64,000 bases of DNA from Chryseobacterium sp. Tr-659. GTDB taxonomy: Bacteria > Bacteroidota > Bacteroidia > Flavobacteriales > Weeksellaceae. Of this stretch, positions 43,376 to 53,228 are shown piece after piece (position 1 is the first letter of the stretch; each line of letters starts with the position of its first letter). Made by a program: the position numbers and the translations under genes. The notes under the pieces were generated by a model that saw nothing but the letters and a program-made list of their open reading frames with translations, did not search any database and was not told the DNA's origin. The stretch covers positions 186,001 through 250,000 of the forward strand of contig NZ_VWWP01000005.1 of NCBI RefSeq assembly GCF_011752975.1, read 5' to 3'.

Positions 43376-44080
43376 TTATTTTTTAGTGAGTTTCGCCAGA
43401 TAAGAATCTTCATCTTTCAAAACTCTTTCTATTTTGAAACCGTTATTTTCGGCTGCATTTTTCAGCGTATTGAAATCAAGATACAGCCAGGTAATGGGTT
43501 CCTCAGACTCTCCTTTATAATGAACAACATACCCGAGTTCACCATAATATCCTCCGGCAGGAATATAGACTCCGCCATCCTTATCACGGTCAAACATATA
43601 AAGAATATCTGTGCTGTCGATCAGAACCTGCCCCTTATCATTCAATAAAGTTAACAGCTTCTGAAGATAAGTATCAATTTTAGCAAGCTTTTCGAAAATT
43701 CCCGTACCGTTCATCAATAACAAAATGGTATCGAAAGTTTCTCCCGAAACATCAAGCATATTCTCACAAACTGCTTTTTTAATCCCTCTCAGCTTACAGA
43801 CTTCAACAGACTTCGGAGAGATATCCAATGCTAAAACATCCAGATTTCTTTCATTCTGAAGGTACAAAGCATGAGAACCCGCTCCAGCTCCCACATCAAG
43901 AACCTTCCCTTCGGATAACTGAAGTGCCTTCTGCTCAATAGCATTCATCTCTTCAAAATCTCTGAATAAATATCCCACAGGAAGTTCATCCAGCTCAGAA
44001 ATTGATGTTTCGGTCTGCAGATCTTCAGGATTTTCATTGTGATAATAATCCCAGATTGCTCTGCCCATTAAATCTTTCAT
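43376..44080 (-). CDS. Class I SAM-dependent methyltransferase
   Basis: 234 aa from the ATG at 44080 (a TTG at 44092 is in frame but less likely). Motif I VLDVGAGAGSHALYL around residue 60 binds S-adenosylmethionine; LDVLALDISPKSVEVC gives the motif II acidic residue, and LLLMNGTGIFEK motif III/post-II. The layout (WDYYHNENPEDL opening) is typical of a Bacteroidota small-molecule methyltransferase group with no known substrate. It lies 123 bp after the TonB-dependent receptor on the same strand. Confidence 0.85.
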   Translation of the reverse strand: MKDLMGRAIWDYYHNENPEDLQTETSISELDELPVGYLFRDFEEMNAIEQKALQLSEGKVLDVGAGAGSHALYLQNERNLDVLALDISPKSVEVCKLRGIKKAVCENMLDVSGETFDTILLLMNGTGIFEKLAKIDTYLQKLLTLLNDKGQVLIDSTDILYMFDRDKDGGVYIPAGGYYGELGYVVHYKGESEEPITWLYLDFNTLKNAAENNGFKIERVLKDEDSYLAKLTKK

Positions 44081-44203
44081 AATCGTTTTCAAAAATGCAA
44101 AGATACTGCTTCAGGATTCAAAATTCAAAGCGTAACGTTTATTGTTTTGCTTTCTGGCATCAGAGTAAGCATTCACTTTCTAAACAGCATTGACTATTGG
44201 TGA

Positions 44204-46414
44204 CTAAAACTCAAAAGTATATGACAGATTGAATGTTCTTCCTCTTCCTTTATAGTTAAACAATTCCGGAAGTCCGTACGTAGAATATAAAACCTGAGAA
44301 CGCTTGCTCCAGATCGTCTGATAATCTGTATTGAATATATTCTGGATTCCCAGATTGAATCTTCCCCAATTGAACCTATACCCCATCATCAGATCCGAAG
44401 TATTGTATCCTTCCACTACATTATTAAGTTCGTCTTTCTGCTTGAAATTCTGTAAAGACTGGAATCTGAATGACCAGTTTTTGATATTATACCCGATATA
44501 AGTTACCAATTTTGAAGGAGAAGCATTGTAAATTTCCTGTTTCTGCCACTCGCCTTTATTGTCTACTTCAGATTTGATCAAAAGTCCGCTTGCCCCGAAA
44601 TAAACACCATTGCTTAAAGCATAGGAAACCTCAGCTTCAATTCCCATATTTCTTAATTTCAGATCGTTGACAAGGATCTGGAATGTCTTTTTATCTACTG
44701 TAACCGTTTTATCCGAATTACTTAAGAATCCCGCAATCTGAGCTCTTAAACCTCCTTTATTGACGCGGTATCCTACTTCAAACTGGTTAGTTTTGATTGC
44801 CTGTAAAGGCTGATCTTTTACGTTGATACTTGAGATTACATCCCAGCCTGCACCGTTGAACTTATACTGTCCGATCCCGTAAAATTTTGACGGATCTGCC
44901 AGACTAGCCCCTTGAGAAAAGGTTCCCCAAACCTGATGCTGTTCATTGATTTTATACAATAATCCGGCATTGGCCAGGGTAACATTATAAGAACTTTCGC
45001 CTCCGGGAATTGCAGCTGCAGAGCTTCCGTATCCCATTGCTACCTGTGTCTGCTGTTCTGAACCAACGAAATCATCCATTTTTACATTGATGTGCTGATA
45101 ACGAACTCCGGCATTGATCTGTAATTTTGGTAAGATATTATATTTGGCCTGAACATATCCTGCATAACTTTGTGAGTGGTTGGTAGGATATCTGCCCAAA
45201 CTGTATTGTGTTTCGTTTACGAGCCCTCCGCTTGACATTGTTTTCGCAATATTATAAACGGATTGAGTTCCTTCGAATTTCTCAAAATCAATATCTGCTC
45301 CGTATGTAACATTCAGCCCTCTCCATGATTTTGACAATAAAGCTTTAATCCCGGAATAATAAGTATCCTGTTGTGAAGAGGACATATAAGCGATCTTTCC
45401 TGTCTGCAGGGTAACATTTCCGGGGAAAGGATAAAATCCTAATTTTTCACCACGTGTAGCCAGCTGTACATACAGATCCTGGCCGCCCAGAATTCCGTTT
45501 CCGGTATAGGCAACCGTTGCCATATAACGTTCTGTTCCTACATTTTTATCGGATGAAAATCCGTCTCTCATTTCCAGTAAGGAAGCATTTTTCTTAGTGA
45601 AAGCACTTAGATTTTCACCCAAAAACAAACTTCGGTCTCCATTGAATTTGGAGTTATAATACTGAATTGAGGCTGTTACTTTATGTTTATTATTAAATTG
45701 ATATCCCCCCGTTGCCAAAATGTCTATCGACTGGTTATACTGAAGGTCAGTCTGTGTAATATCTGTAAAAAGCTGTTTCTGGTCTGCTCCATAAACACCA
45801 CCATTCTGCTGATAGGCAACACCCAATCTTCCGAAGAACTTTTCTCCTTTTGCGGCAATAGCCTGTGCAGCACGGAAATCATGGTCATCTTTTCCCATAA
45901 AACCTGTACGTACACCCAGTTCTGTTTCTCCGCTGATTCCTTTTTTAGAAGGGGTTTTTGTAATGATATTAATAATACCTCCGGTTGCATTTCCTCCATA
46001 GATAGAACTGGCTCCGGAAAGTACTTCAATTCTTTCAATATTAAACGGATCAATAGCATCCAACTGTCGGCTGATGGCACGGATACTGTTCAGAGAAACC
46101 CCGTCAATCATCACCAGGGCAGAACGCCCTCTCATGTTTTGTCCGTAATTGGTTCTTCCCTGCGGGCCGATATCCATACTTGGAATAAGGATAGAAAGCA
46201 TTTCTTTGATGGGAACTCCACTTTTTGCCTGTTCCTGAATCTTTTCTTTCTGTACTACCCAAACCGTGCCCGGAATTTCAGAGATCTTAGTAGGTTTTCT
46301 GGAAGCTACAATTACCACATCTTCAATACCTTTCGAGGTGATAGAATCTTTCACTGTCTGGGAAAACATCATTCCCGAAGTTAAAAGACCTATGAATGCA
46401 TATTGCTTTTTCAT
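44204..46414 (-). CDS. TonB-dependent receptor, probably for an iron-siderophore or other metal complex
   Basis: Outer-membrane transporter of 736 aa from the ATG at 46414. Signal peptide ends near MFSQ. TonB-box-like segment IEDVVIVASR, plug domain with MRGRSALVMIDGVSLNS and IERIEVLSGASSIYGGNATG, and a 22-strand-type barrel finishing RTFNLSYTFEF with terminal Phe. Unlike SusC it has no SusD partner, and the plug is of the siderophore-receptor kind. Similarity in layout to aerobactin/ferrichrome receptors is suggestive only. The gene is bracketed by an efflux operon and a methyltransferase. Confidence 0.9.
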   Translation of the reverse strand: MKKQYAFIGLLTSGMMFSQTVKDSITSKGIEDVVIVASRKPTKISEIPGTVWVVQKEKIQEQAKSGVPIKEMLSILIPSMDIGPQGRTNYGQNMRGRSALVMIDGVSLNSIRAISRQLDAIDPFNIERIEVLSGASSIYGGNATGGIINIITKTPSKKGISGETELGVRTGFMGKDDHDFRAAQAIAAKGEKFFGRLGVAYQQNGGVYGADQKQLFTDITQTDLQYNQSIDILATGGYQFNNKHKVTASIQYYNSKFNGDRSLFLGENLSAFTKKNASLLEMRDGFSSDKNVGTERYMATVAYTGNGILGGQDLYVQLATRGEKLGFYPFPGNVTLQTGKIAYMSSSQQDTYYSGIKALLSKSWRGLNVTYGADIDFEKFEGTQSVYNIAKTMSSGGLVNETQYSLGRYPTNHSQSYAGYVQAKYNILPKLQINAGVRYQHINVKMDDFVGSEQQTQVAMGYGSSAAAIPGGESSYNVTLANAGLLYKINEQHQVWGTFSQGASLADPSKFYGIGQYKFNGAGWDVISSINVKDQPLQAIKTNQFEVGYRVNKGGLRAQIAGFLSNSDKTVTVDKKTFQILVNDLKLRNMGIEAEVSYALSNGVYFGASGLLIKSEVDNKGEWQKQEIYNASPSKLVTYIGYNIKNWSFRFQSLQNFKQKDELNNVVEGYNTSDLMMGYRFNWGRFNLGIQNIFNTDYQTIWSKRSQVLYSTYGLPELFNYKGRGRTFNLSYTFEF

Positions 46415-46529
46415 TCTTCTGATCAAAGTTTTATAATCCCGCAAAGTTAATTTTTATTATTTCTAAATAAAAATAAGTAAACATGAAATTTTTCATAACC
46501 CTTCATGTAAAAAAGTATTTATAAACGTA

Positions 46530-46558
46530 AGATCCCGAAACTATAAAAGCCGGGATCT
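46530..46558 (-). terminator. Hairpin after the efflux MFS gene
   Basis: agatcccg (46530-46537) and cgggatct (46551-46558), loop of 13. On the minus strand it lies 25 bases after the MFS stop codon; the following T tract is weak. Confidence 0.6.
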
Positions 46559-46582
46559 CACTGGTGAAAAACAAGGTATTTC

Positions 46583-48175
46583 TTATCCTGCAGGACCTGC
46601 AGCATCTTTTATTTCTTCCAATAATTTTTTTCTTTCGTGAAGCCTCCTTCTTGCAATGACCGATTTTCCACCAAGAACTCTTATAAATCTCAGATACTGA
46701 AATCTTTTGGCCCCGAAATGATGGGTAAGCACATAGAACAGCACTCCAAAACCAACCAGAATAATATATCCGAAGATCTTTTTGGTGGCAATGATGACGG
46801 CATTTAACTGAACCGCTTTCATATTTGCAGCTGCATTCTGAGGAGAAAAATTCATTCCGTCCATATAAACGGCAAGATCTCCTATTGCAATCACCTGAAA
46901 ATGATACTGAAACCATGAATACAAAGCTGAAAAGATTCCTACAGCCAGGAACGTTCTCCATACTAATACTAATCCGATAGCGGCAAGCATATCATCCATT
47001 TCAAGTTTATCCAATGTATAAAACCAGACTGAAATAAACAACGAGCACATTCCGTAACCTTTTAAAAACATAGGCAGATACCAGTTTTCATAATTGAATT
47101 CCAGTACCATAGAAAAATACATGATCAAAGCATATCCCATCATCGCAGAGAAGCCCGAAAAAATGTACATTTTCAACGGTTTTTCTTTTTTAAACCAGAA
47201 AACAGCTATAGTTCCGGCTACAATAATTCCCGGTACCATCAGCATACTCAGCCGTGCGTTGGTGATCTGGTCATATCCTAAAACCCCTACTGCAAAAGTA
47301 CTCTGAAGCGTTGCCGTTCCTAAAAACATTCCTAACCAGAATAACATGAAAAGACCGTGCAGCACATTATTTTTTTTAAAAATTTTAAACGAGAGATAAG
47401 GCCTTTTTAAAGTAAGCTGGCGGACTGTTAATAATCCGAAACTTATAAAAGCTGCAATACTTGCACTGATAATATTTTTCGAATTCAGCCAATCCTGCTG
47501 TCTTCCAAAAGAATAGACGTACGCGGAAAACATAAATGCAGAAATAAAAAGCAGTATGCTCAGCCAGTCGATATAGTGCAAAGGCACTTTTAGAGCGAAG
47601 TATTTATTATGCATGAAAATCCAGTGGATGAGTGCTAATGTAAAGCACAATACAGAGGTCAGAATATAAAACTGCTGCCAGTTATAAAGAAGTGCAAATT
47701 GAGCTGAATAATAAACCGCCACTTGGTTCATTACAAGAACAAATGTATAAAACACGCCATAGAACATTCCGCGGTTTCCGATCATCATCATCAAGGGAAG
47801 AAACAGTTCAATGGTTACCATCATTTTCATAAACCCGATTATCAGCGAGGTAAATACGAAAACCATCGGTTGTAAAGTAGTGGCATTCACATAGCTTAAC
47901 AGACCTAAGAGCACCAGCAAAAAGACCATTTTATCTCTTACTTTGAACCTCATTTTCATTCTGAGTACAATAGGCATACAGGCGCCCATTCCAATCGTTG
48001 TGGCATAATTCGCCCACATGAAATATTCCGTCATTGCTCCGGTACCACTCACCAGATAACTGATATTCCCTGTATACACTCCACCGATAGGCATTACTAC
48101 TGCAAGCAGCAACACAATCAGCAAAAGCTGTATAGGTTTGAGTACCCAGTCGTTATATAATCCTTTATTGTACAT
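46583..48175 (-). CDS. MFS efflux transporter, DHA2/EmrB-like, 14 helices
   Basis: Inner-membrane pump subunit (530 aa) with about 14 hydrophobic helices. The first is LLLIVLLLAVVMPIGGVYTG; the C-terminus is basic (ARRRLHERKKLLEEIKD). It is the third gene of tolC-hlyD-MFS, the usual order for EmrAB-TolC-type tripartite export in Bacteroidota. Substrate (drug, siderophore or metabolite) is unknown; a TonB-dependent receptor lies downstream, so siderophore export is one possibility. Confidence 0.88.
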   Translation of the reverse strand: MYNKGLYNDWVLKPIQLLLIVLLLAVVMPIGGVYTGNISYLVSGTGAMTEYFMWANYATTIGMGACMPIVLRMKMRFKVRDKMVFLLVLLGLLSYVNATTLQPMVFVFTSLIIGFMKMMVTIELFLPLMMMIGNRGMFYGVFYTFVLVMNQVAVYYSAQFALLYNWQQFYILTSVLCFTLALIHWIFMHNKYFALKVPLHYIDWLSILLFISAFMFSAYVYSFGRQQDWLNSKNIISASIAAFISFGLLTVRQLTLKRPYLSFKIFKKNNVLHGLFMLFWLGMFLGTATLQSTFAVGVLGYDQITNARLSMLMVPGIIVAGTIAVFWFKKEKPLKMYIFSGFSAMMGYALIMYFSMVLEFNYENWYLPMFLKGYGMCSLFISVWFYTLDKLEMDDMLAAIGLVLVWRTFLAVGIFSALYSWFQYHFQVIAIGDLAVYMDGMNFSPQNAAANMKAVQLNAVIIATKKIFGYIILVGFGVLFYVLTHHFGAKRFQYLRFIRVLGGKSVIARRRLHERKKLLEEIKDAAGPAG

Positions 48176-48186
48176 GATTTTTTAGG

Positions 48187-48234
48187 TAATAGATTTCAGA
48201 AACGTGATGTCTAGAATCTGATATCTTACATCTT
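48187..48234. repeat. Weak third copy of the catctgatgtc-type repeat
   Basis: agatttcagaaacgtgatgt then tctgatatcttacatctttt, resembling the 22325 and 17461 copies but more degraded. It fills the 59-bp gap between the HlyD and MFS genes. Confidence 0.35.
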
Positions 48235-49347
48235 TTAGTCTTTATTAATATTCATATTCATTCCGGCGCTCAGTTTATCCAGATCCTCCTTTTTATTGGA
48301 ATTGGTAAATTCAATTCGTACGGGAATTCGTTGTTGTACTTTGATAAAGTTTCCGGTAGAATTATCTGTAGGTACGCTTGAGTACCTTGATCCTGTAGCA
48401 GCAGAAACCGCAGTTACAATTCCTTCAAATTTCTTTCCGCCTAAAGCATCGGCAGTCATTGCGATCTTATCTCCTACTTTAATATTCGGCATCTGGCTCT
48501 CCAGAAAGTTGGCAGTTACCCATTTTTGGCCGTTCAGCACAATTGTTGCCACTTGTTGTCCCGGCTGGATCAGCTGTCCTTCAGAAATTGTTCTCCTTCC
48601 CATCACGCCATCGTAAGGAGCCGTGATCACAGTGTATGAAAGGTTGATTCTGGCCATATCCAATGCAGATTTTGTTCTTTTAATTTCTGCATCATTAATT
48701 CCCAATCTGCTTTTTACCTCGGTAGTGGATAGATTTGCTGATTGTTTTTGATTAACCAGCGTTTCATAAGCCGCTTTCTGAGCATCATATTCTGTTTTTA
48801 CCTGATCATATTGTTGTCTGGTAACGGCTTCAGCTGCCAGAAGGTTTTTGTATCGGTTTAAGTTCTGTTCGGCATTCCATAATCTGGCTTTTGCCCCTGC
48901 AATATTAGACTGCATTACATTAATGTTATTGGAAACCGTATTCACAGAAGAGCTTGTTGCTGTTTTCTGAGCCATTGCATTCTGATAAGCAGCTTCTGCC
49001 TGTCCCAATTGAGTTAAGATTTCTCTTTCATCCAAAATAACCAGTGTATCTCCTTTTTTTACCCTTTGGTGCTCAATAAATTTAATATCCTTGATGTAAG
49101 CTGAAACTCTGGTATTGATTGGATTGATAAATTCTTCTACCTGCGCTGCTTCCGTATAGGTTTTGTTCCCGATATGGAAATATTCACTTATCAGCCAGAA
49201 TAATCCGAAACCAATCACTATAAAAACGATGATATTAGAAATAATCGCTCTGATTTTATTGGTTTTATTTTTTTTCTTGTTATTATCTGCCCCCGATGCT
49301 GCGGGAGTTGTTGTTGTATTTTGAATGGTTTGTCCCTTGTTTTCCAT
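48235..49347 (-). CDS. HlyD/EmrA-family membrane fusion protein
   Basis: Periplasmic adaptor (370 aa) of a tripartite pump. A polar N-terminus with Thr/Asn/Lys is followed by one transmembrane anchor at about 36-55, a split biotinyl/lipoyl-like domain (VSAYIKDIKFIEHQRVKKGD and VITAPYDGVMGRRTISEGQL), and a coiled-coil hairpin between them (about 120-220, Gln/Ala/Asn-rich). It begins 24 bp after tolC. Together with the outer-membrane and MFS partners it forms a complete export system. Confidence 0.92.
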   Translation of the reverse strand: MENKGQTIQNTTTTPAASGADNNKKKNKTNKIRAIISNIIVFIVIGFGLFWLISEYFHIGNKTYTEAAQVEEFINPINTRVSAYIKDIKFIEHQRVKKGDTLVILDEREILTQLGQAEAAYQNAMAQKTATSSSVNTVSNNINVMQSNIAGAKARLWNAEQNLNRYKNLLAAEAVTRQQYDQVKTEYDAQKAAYETLVNQKQSANLSTTEVKSRLGINDAEIKRTKSALDMARINLSYTVITAPYDGVMGRRTISEGQLIQPGQQVATIVLNGQKWVTANFLESQMPNIKVGDKIAMTADALGGKKFEGIVTAVSAATGSRYSSVPTDNSTGNFIKVQQRIPVRIEFTNSNKKEDLDKLSAGMNMNINKD

Positions 49348-49371
49348 TGTGTTGATTTTCAGTTTTAAAAA

Positions 49372-50682
49372 TTATAATGTTCCCGTAGATTTCAAAAGAT
49401 TGTAATATTGATACAAAACATTGATCTCTGCATTCGCATAATCCAGTTCCGCCTGCAGCTTCTGGTTCTGTGCATCAATCATTTCTGCCTGCACAGCCAA
49501 TTGGTTCAGATATTTGGCTTCCGTAATCTTGTAATTTTCTTCTGCCAGTCTTTTAGAATCATTAAGAATATCTGCCTGCTGAATAGCTTCCTGGTATTTT
49601 GTATAGGCTGCATTAACGCCCATATCCACATTTTGCTGTACCAAAGTCATCGCATCATTTGCCTGAGACTTTTGCAGTTCACCTAATTTTACTTTTTCTT
49701 TTGTTTTATAAAGATTGTCTATATTATAACTAAGAGAAACACCTGTCTGCCACCCTCCTGAATACATATCCAGAACAGGATTTCTCGTGGTAATCGGTCT
49801 TTGCAGGGTATATCCTCCAAATCCGGCTACCGTAGGCATATTATCGGTTTTTATAATTTCAATATTCTTATCTGCAACATCTATATTTTTCATTGCAGAT
49901 TTAAGGAGCGGATTACTTTCGTGGGCAAGATTGGCATAATACTCCATTCCTATTCCTACTTCTTTATTGTCTAAGCTTTCAGTAGGAACAATTTCAGTGT
50001 CAGATGATAAACCTAAAGCAATATTTAAGTTGTAATTAAGAATCTTTTTATTATTGACGAGTGTCAGAATTCCCTGATCCAGATTTTTAATGGCCAGTTC
50101 TCCCCTGATCACTTCATTTCTGGTTACCATTCCCTGCTGATAGAACTTCTGAATATTTTTAAGACGTTCCTGAGCCAGTTTTTTATTGTTTTGAAACACT
50201 TCTTCCTGGTTTATGATCTTATAAACATCCAGATAATTTGAAATCACCAGAAATTTTACATCCTGTTTATTCTTTTCAAGATCAAGTTCGGAAAGCTGTT
50301 CACGGAGCCCTGCCATTTCAATAGACTTATTCACCAATCCTCCCTTAAAGATCAGTTGGGTAGCCTGTACTGCATACGAACTTCCGTAATGCGGCATCGG
50401 AACTTTAGTTGAGTTTGAAAAATCTTTATCAATTGCTACTGCATCCCCTAAATAGAATTGGCTTGTAGAAGCTGTAATAGTGGGCAGTTTCTGAAGTTTT
50501 GCAACATTTGTCCCCTGCTTTGCAATATCAATATTCTGGGCAGAAACCTTTAGCTGCTGATGATTCCGAACAGCCAGCTCAGCTACCTCTCCCGCAGTCA
50601 TCTGTTTAATCTGTTGCGAAAAAAACAGCGCAGGAAAAGCTGCTATCAGAACTGATAGTGCTGTTTTTATTTTCTTTGTCAT
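49372..50682 (-). CDS. TolC-family outer-membrane efflux protein
   Basis: Outer-membrane channel (436 aa). Signal peptide 1-22 (cleavage near FFSQ). Two long helical repeats with the family pattern: VRNHQQLKVSAQNIDIAKQG and the later SAMKNIDVADKNIEIIKTDN, then GVSLSYNIDN and LNQLAVQAEMIDAQNQKLQA. First gene of the efflux operon, expressed from a well-formed promoter at 50703-50733 whose -33 box lies in a palindrome. The upstream AraC gene is the probable regulator. Confidence 0.92.
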   Translation of the reverse strand: MTKKIKTALSVLIAAFPALFFSQQIKQMTAGEVAELAVRNHQQLKVSAQNIDIAKQGTNVAKLQKLPTITASTSQFYLGDAVAIDKDFSNSTKVPMPHYGSSYAVQATQLIFKGGLVNKSIEMAGLREQLSELDLEKNKQDVKFLVISNYLDVYKIINQEEVFQNNKKLAQERLKNIQKFYQQGMVTRNEVIRGELAIKNLDQGILTLVNNKKILNYNLNIALGLSSDTEIVPTESLDNKEVGIGMEYYANLAHESNPLLKSAMKNIDVADKNIEIIKTDNMPTVAGFGGYTLQRPITTRNPVLDMYSGGWQTGVSLSYNIDNLYKTKEKVKLGELQKSQANDAMTLVQQNVDMGVNAAYTKYQEAIQQADILNDSKRLAEENYKITEAKYLNQLAVQAEMIDAQNQKLQAELDYANAEINVLYQYYNLLKSTGTL

Positions 50683-50702
50683 TTTACCTTGTTTTACAGA
50701 TG

Positions 50703-50742
50703 CAAAGTTAGGTGTACAACAAAATCAATCAAATGTTTGATT
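50703..50742 (-). promoter_or_regulatory. Promoter and candidate AraC operator of the efflux operon
   Basis: Minus strand TTTG (50733-50730), 19-bp spacer, TAACTTTG (50710-50703): a textbook Bacteroidota promoter. The -33 box sits inside the palindrome aatcaaatgtttgatt (50727-50742), and a related caaatg repeats at about 50760. A regulator bound there would cover the -33 region. Confidence 0.65.
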
Positions 50743-50771
50743 TTTGGAAAAAGATGTTCAAATGTAGGATT

Positions 50772-51617
50772 TTAATTTTCGAACTGGTGTCTATATTGTC
50801 TCGGACTTACCTCAATATGTTTTTTAAAAAAATGAGAAAATGAATACTGATCACTAAATCCCAGAATTGAAGAGATCTCCGAAACAGGTTTTTGAGAGGA
50901 GTTTAAAAGTACTTTCGCTTCATTAATAACAATCAATGCAATAATGTGGCTCGCTGTCTTCCCGGTAACATCCTTCACCACAGAAGAAAGATGTCTGGTT
51001 GTAATCGACTGCCGTTCAGCATAGAACTCCACAGATCTTTCTGTAAGGTGATGTTCGGCAAGATCGGTAAGAAAAACAAAAACAATTTCTTCCTGTCTGG
51101 ACATCTGATTCATAGAGTTATTATCTTCTTTGGAAATAATTCCTGCCATCTGGTAACAAAAAACAGAGAAGAGATGCTCTACCATTTCTTTCTTATACAA
51201 CATTTCAGTTTCTGAATCCAGAATATATTTCAGAAAATTTACACTCTGCCACACTACTTCCATTTCACTTTCCGGAAAAGGAACTCCTTTATTCATCTGC
51301 TGTCTGAAATAGCGGTAAGTGATCAGCCGGTTGAATTTTAATGATAAAGCGGCAATAAATTCTCTTTTATAGGAAACCATCCTCGACTGAAAGCCTTCAC
51401 TCACAGATACGACTTCATAAATCGTCTGCGGATCGGTTACCATAAACATATTAGCAGAAAGTTCCAGATCATTAAAATGCTGTCTGAGCTTTATAGTTCC
51501 TGATTTAATAAAGAGAAATGCAGGATTATCGGGACGAAAAGGCTTATCGACAGCAATTCTCTCGAAAATATTACGTTGTGTAAATATTTCAACTCCGAAC
51601 TTTTCTAGGGCAGACAT
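50772..51617 (-). CDS. AraC-family transcriptional regulator
   Basis: 281 aa: an N-terminal cupin-like sensing domain (FLFIKSGTIKLRQHFNDLEL) and a C-terminal double helix-turn-helix (about 190-281) with ITTRHLSSVVKDVTG, PVSEISSILGFSDQYSFSHF and EVSPRQYR. It lies 89 bp upstream of tolC on the same strand, with promoter and palindrome in between, so it is the likely local regulator of the efflux operon. In Flavobacteriia this gene order is common. Inducer unknown. Confidence 0.9.
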   Translation of the reverse strand: MSALEKFGVEIFTQRNIFERIAVDKPFRPDNPAFLFIKSGTIKLRQHFNDLELSANMFMVTDPQTIYEVVSVSEGFQSRMVSYKREFIAALSLKFNRLITYRYFRQQMNKGVPFPESEMEVVWQSVNFLKYILDSETEMLYKKEMVEHLFSVFCYQMAGIISKEDNNSMNQMSRQEEIVFVFLTDLAEHHLTERSVEFYAERQSITTRHLSSVVKDVTGKTASHIIALIVINEAKVLLNSSQKPVSEISSILGFSDQYSFSHFFKKHIEVSPRQYRHQFEN

Positions 51618-51690
51618 AACACAAATGTAAGCAATCTTACCAGTGATTACAAAATTTTATTATTTTAGCATTAATCCAATTCCCTCACCT

Positions 51691-52164
51691 ATGAGAAAGG
51701 TTGATCTCTTATTTGCCGAATACAGTAAAAGCCACAGGAATGCTATCAACAAGTTCATCCACTGGATTTGTGTACCTCTGATTTTCTGGACTATTCTTGG
51801 TTTTACGTCCCTGATTCCCTCTCCTCATTTCTGTGCTTCCTATTTCGGATGCATTAGTATCGTAAGCCTTATTGTCATTATACTTATTACTTTATTCTAT
51901 ATAAGACTTTCTCTTTTGATAGGTATAATTATGATTGTTGTAATGCTTCTGATGGAGCATTTCATTTATCTTACCAATATCAGCCGGGGTAAACAATCCT
52001 GGATCATATACCTTACAGTCTTTGTGGTAACCTGGATTTTCCAGTTTATCGGGCACAAAATAGAAGGAAAAAAGCCGTCGTTCCTTAAAGATCTTCAGTT
52101 TCTTTTGATAGGTCCGATCTGGCTTTTAAGTTTTATCTTAAAGAAAACAGGAATCAGGTATTAA
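51691..52164 (+). CDS. DUF962/Mpo1-like membrane protein
   Basis: 157 aa from the ATG at 51691; the longer frame to 51643 is less likely because family members begin close to this Met. The conserved SHRNAINKFIHWICVP and the terminal IGHKIEGKKPSFLKDLQFLL are the hallmarks of the DUF962 family, whose yeast member Mpo1 is a dioxygenase acting on 2-hydroxy fatty acids. About four transmembrane helices. The catalytic histidines (HRN, IHW, GHKIEG) are present. Its stop overlaps the convergent DUF2891 gene by four bases. Confidence 0.87.
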   Translation: MRKVDLLFAEYSKSHRNAINKFIHWICVPLIFWTILGFTSLIPSPHFCASYFGCISIVSLIVIILITLFYIRLSLLIGIIMIVVMLLMEHFIYLTNISRGKQSWIIYLTVFVVTWIFQFIGHKIEGKKPSFLKDLQFLLIGPIWLLSFILKKTGIRY

Positions 52165-53228
52165 TCTTCCAGCGCATACACTGCAAAGCTTGCCAGCCAA
52201 TGGTCTCCTCCGTAATTTCCCTGGAACAGTAAAGGTAAGCCGTTCGCTAAAAATATATCAGCTGTTTTCTGAAATTCTTTTTTCAGCGGATGGTTAGCAG
52301 GAAGTGCTTTTGAAATTCCTTTCATACACCAGGCTTTTGAAAAGGATAATCCCACCAGATGAACGGTTTGATAATCACTCAGATCACTTACGACAGGAAT
52401 TTGTTCAATATTTTCAAGGCTTCTTTTTTCATAGAAACTATTCAGCCATAGTACATATTCTTTCTGTGGAAGAACTCTGCGCATAAGGTCTGCAATCTCA
52501 AGACTTGGAGAAAAGAAATCGGAGCCGTCCGGTTCGAGATAGGCCGGTGTTTTCTGATCTTTCAGGAAAAAATATTTTGCTTTTTCTATCAGCTGATTTT
52601 CAAATTCTTTGTCTTTATTCGCTCTTGCCCAGTCGATTGCAAAAGCCATTGCAAATGCGGTATTCGGGTGAACCCCTGTTCTGTTAGGATAGGTTTGTTT
52701 CGGAAGGTACGTTTTCCAGGATTTTAGAATCTGGTCGGTCAGAGGTTTTAAATTCTGATGCCATATTTTAGCTTTCGGATGATCCCAGTTCGTCAGTTCT
52801 TCGTCTAATTTTAAGATCCATGCCCAGCCATAGGTTCTCTCAAAAGTTCCTGTTAATTGATATTTTGTAAAATAATCTGCCTCAGTCTGAAGTTTCTCTT
52901 TTTGAAACGAGTCATCAAGAATCTTTTCAATTTCTTTTGCATTAACCAGATTCGGTTTTGTTTTTAAAAGTCTGGTCAGCATCCAATGCCCGTGAACAGA
53001 GCTATGCCAGTCAAAACACCCATAAAAAGCGGGATGAAGGTCTTTAGGAGTTAAAGGAACCTCTCCTGCGTTATTGATGATATGCGCTGTTTTATTAGGA
53101 TATTCCTGATTGATACAATGAAGTGGTTTCTCTGATAATTTGATTGCCATTTCGTCTGTAAGTTTAGGAGTTTGCTGTGCGTAACTTAAAAACGGTAAAA
53201 AGATAAATGCTAAAATATTTTTTTTCAT
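52161..53228 (-). CDS. Secreted DUF2891-family protein
   Basis: 355 aa with a signal peptide (residues 1-17, cleavage near SYAQ). The family is recognised by HPAFYGCFDWHSSVHGHWML around 66-85 and GTFERTYGWAWILKL, with NRTGVHPNTAFA and GNYGGDHWLASFA later. An all-alpha toroid-like fold of the kind found in glycan-active enzymes seems likely from the helix pattern, but no catalytic role is established. Tail-to-tail overlap of four bases with the DUF962 gene leaves no room for a terminator. Confidence 0.8.
   Translation of the reverse strand: MKKNILAFIFLPFLSYAQQTPKLTDEMAIKLSEKPLHCINQEYPNKTAHIINNAGEVPLTPKDLHPAFYGCFDWHSSVHGHWMLTRLLKTKPNLVNAKEIEKILDDSFQKEKLQTEADYFTKYQLTGTFERTYGWAWILKLDEELTNWDHPKAKIWHQNLKPLTDQILKSWKTYLPKQTYPNRTGVHPNTAFAMAFAIDWARANKDKEFENQLIEKAKYFFLKDQKTPAYLEPDGSDFFSPSLEIADLMRRVLPQKEYVLWLNSFYEKRSLENIEQIPVVSDLSDYQTVHLVGLSFSKAWCMKGISKALPANHPLKKEFQKTADIFLANGLPLLFQGNYGGDHWLASFAVYALED

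Noticed and set aside
45683..46384. Long open frame (233 codons) on the plus strand
   Set aside because: Antisense to the TonB-dependent receptor plug; its peptide has no domain and mirrors codon bias of the real gene.
46503..46961. 152-codon minus-strand frame
   Set aside because: Out-of-frame overlap with the MFS efflux gene; Cys/Arg-rich, no plausible protein.
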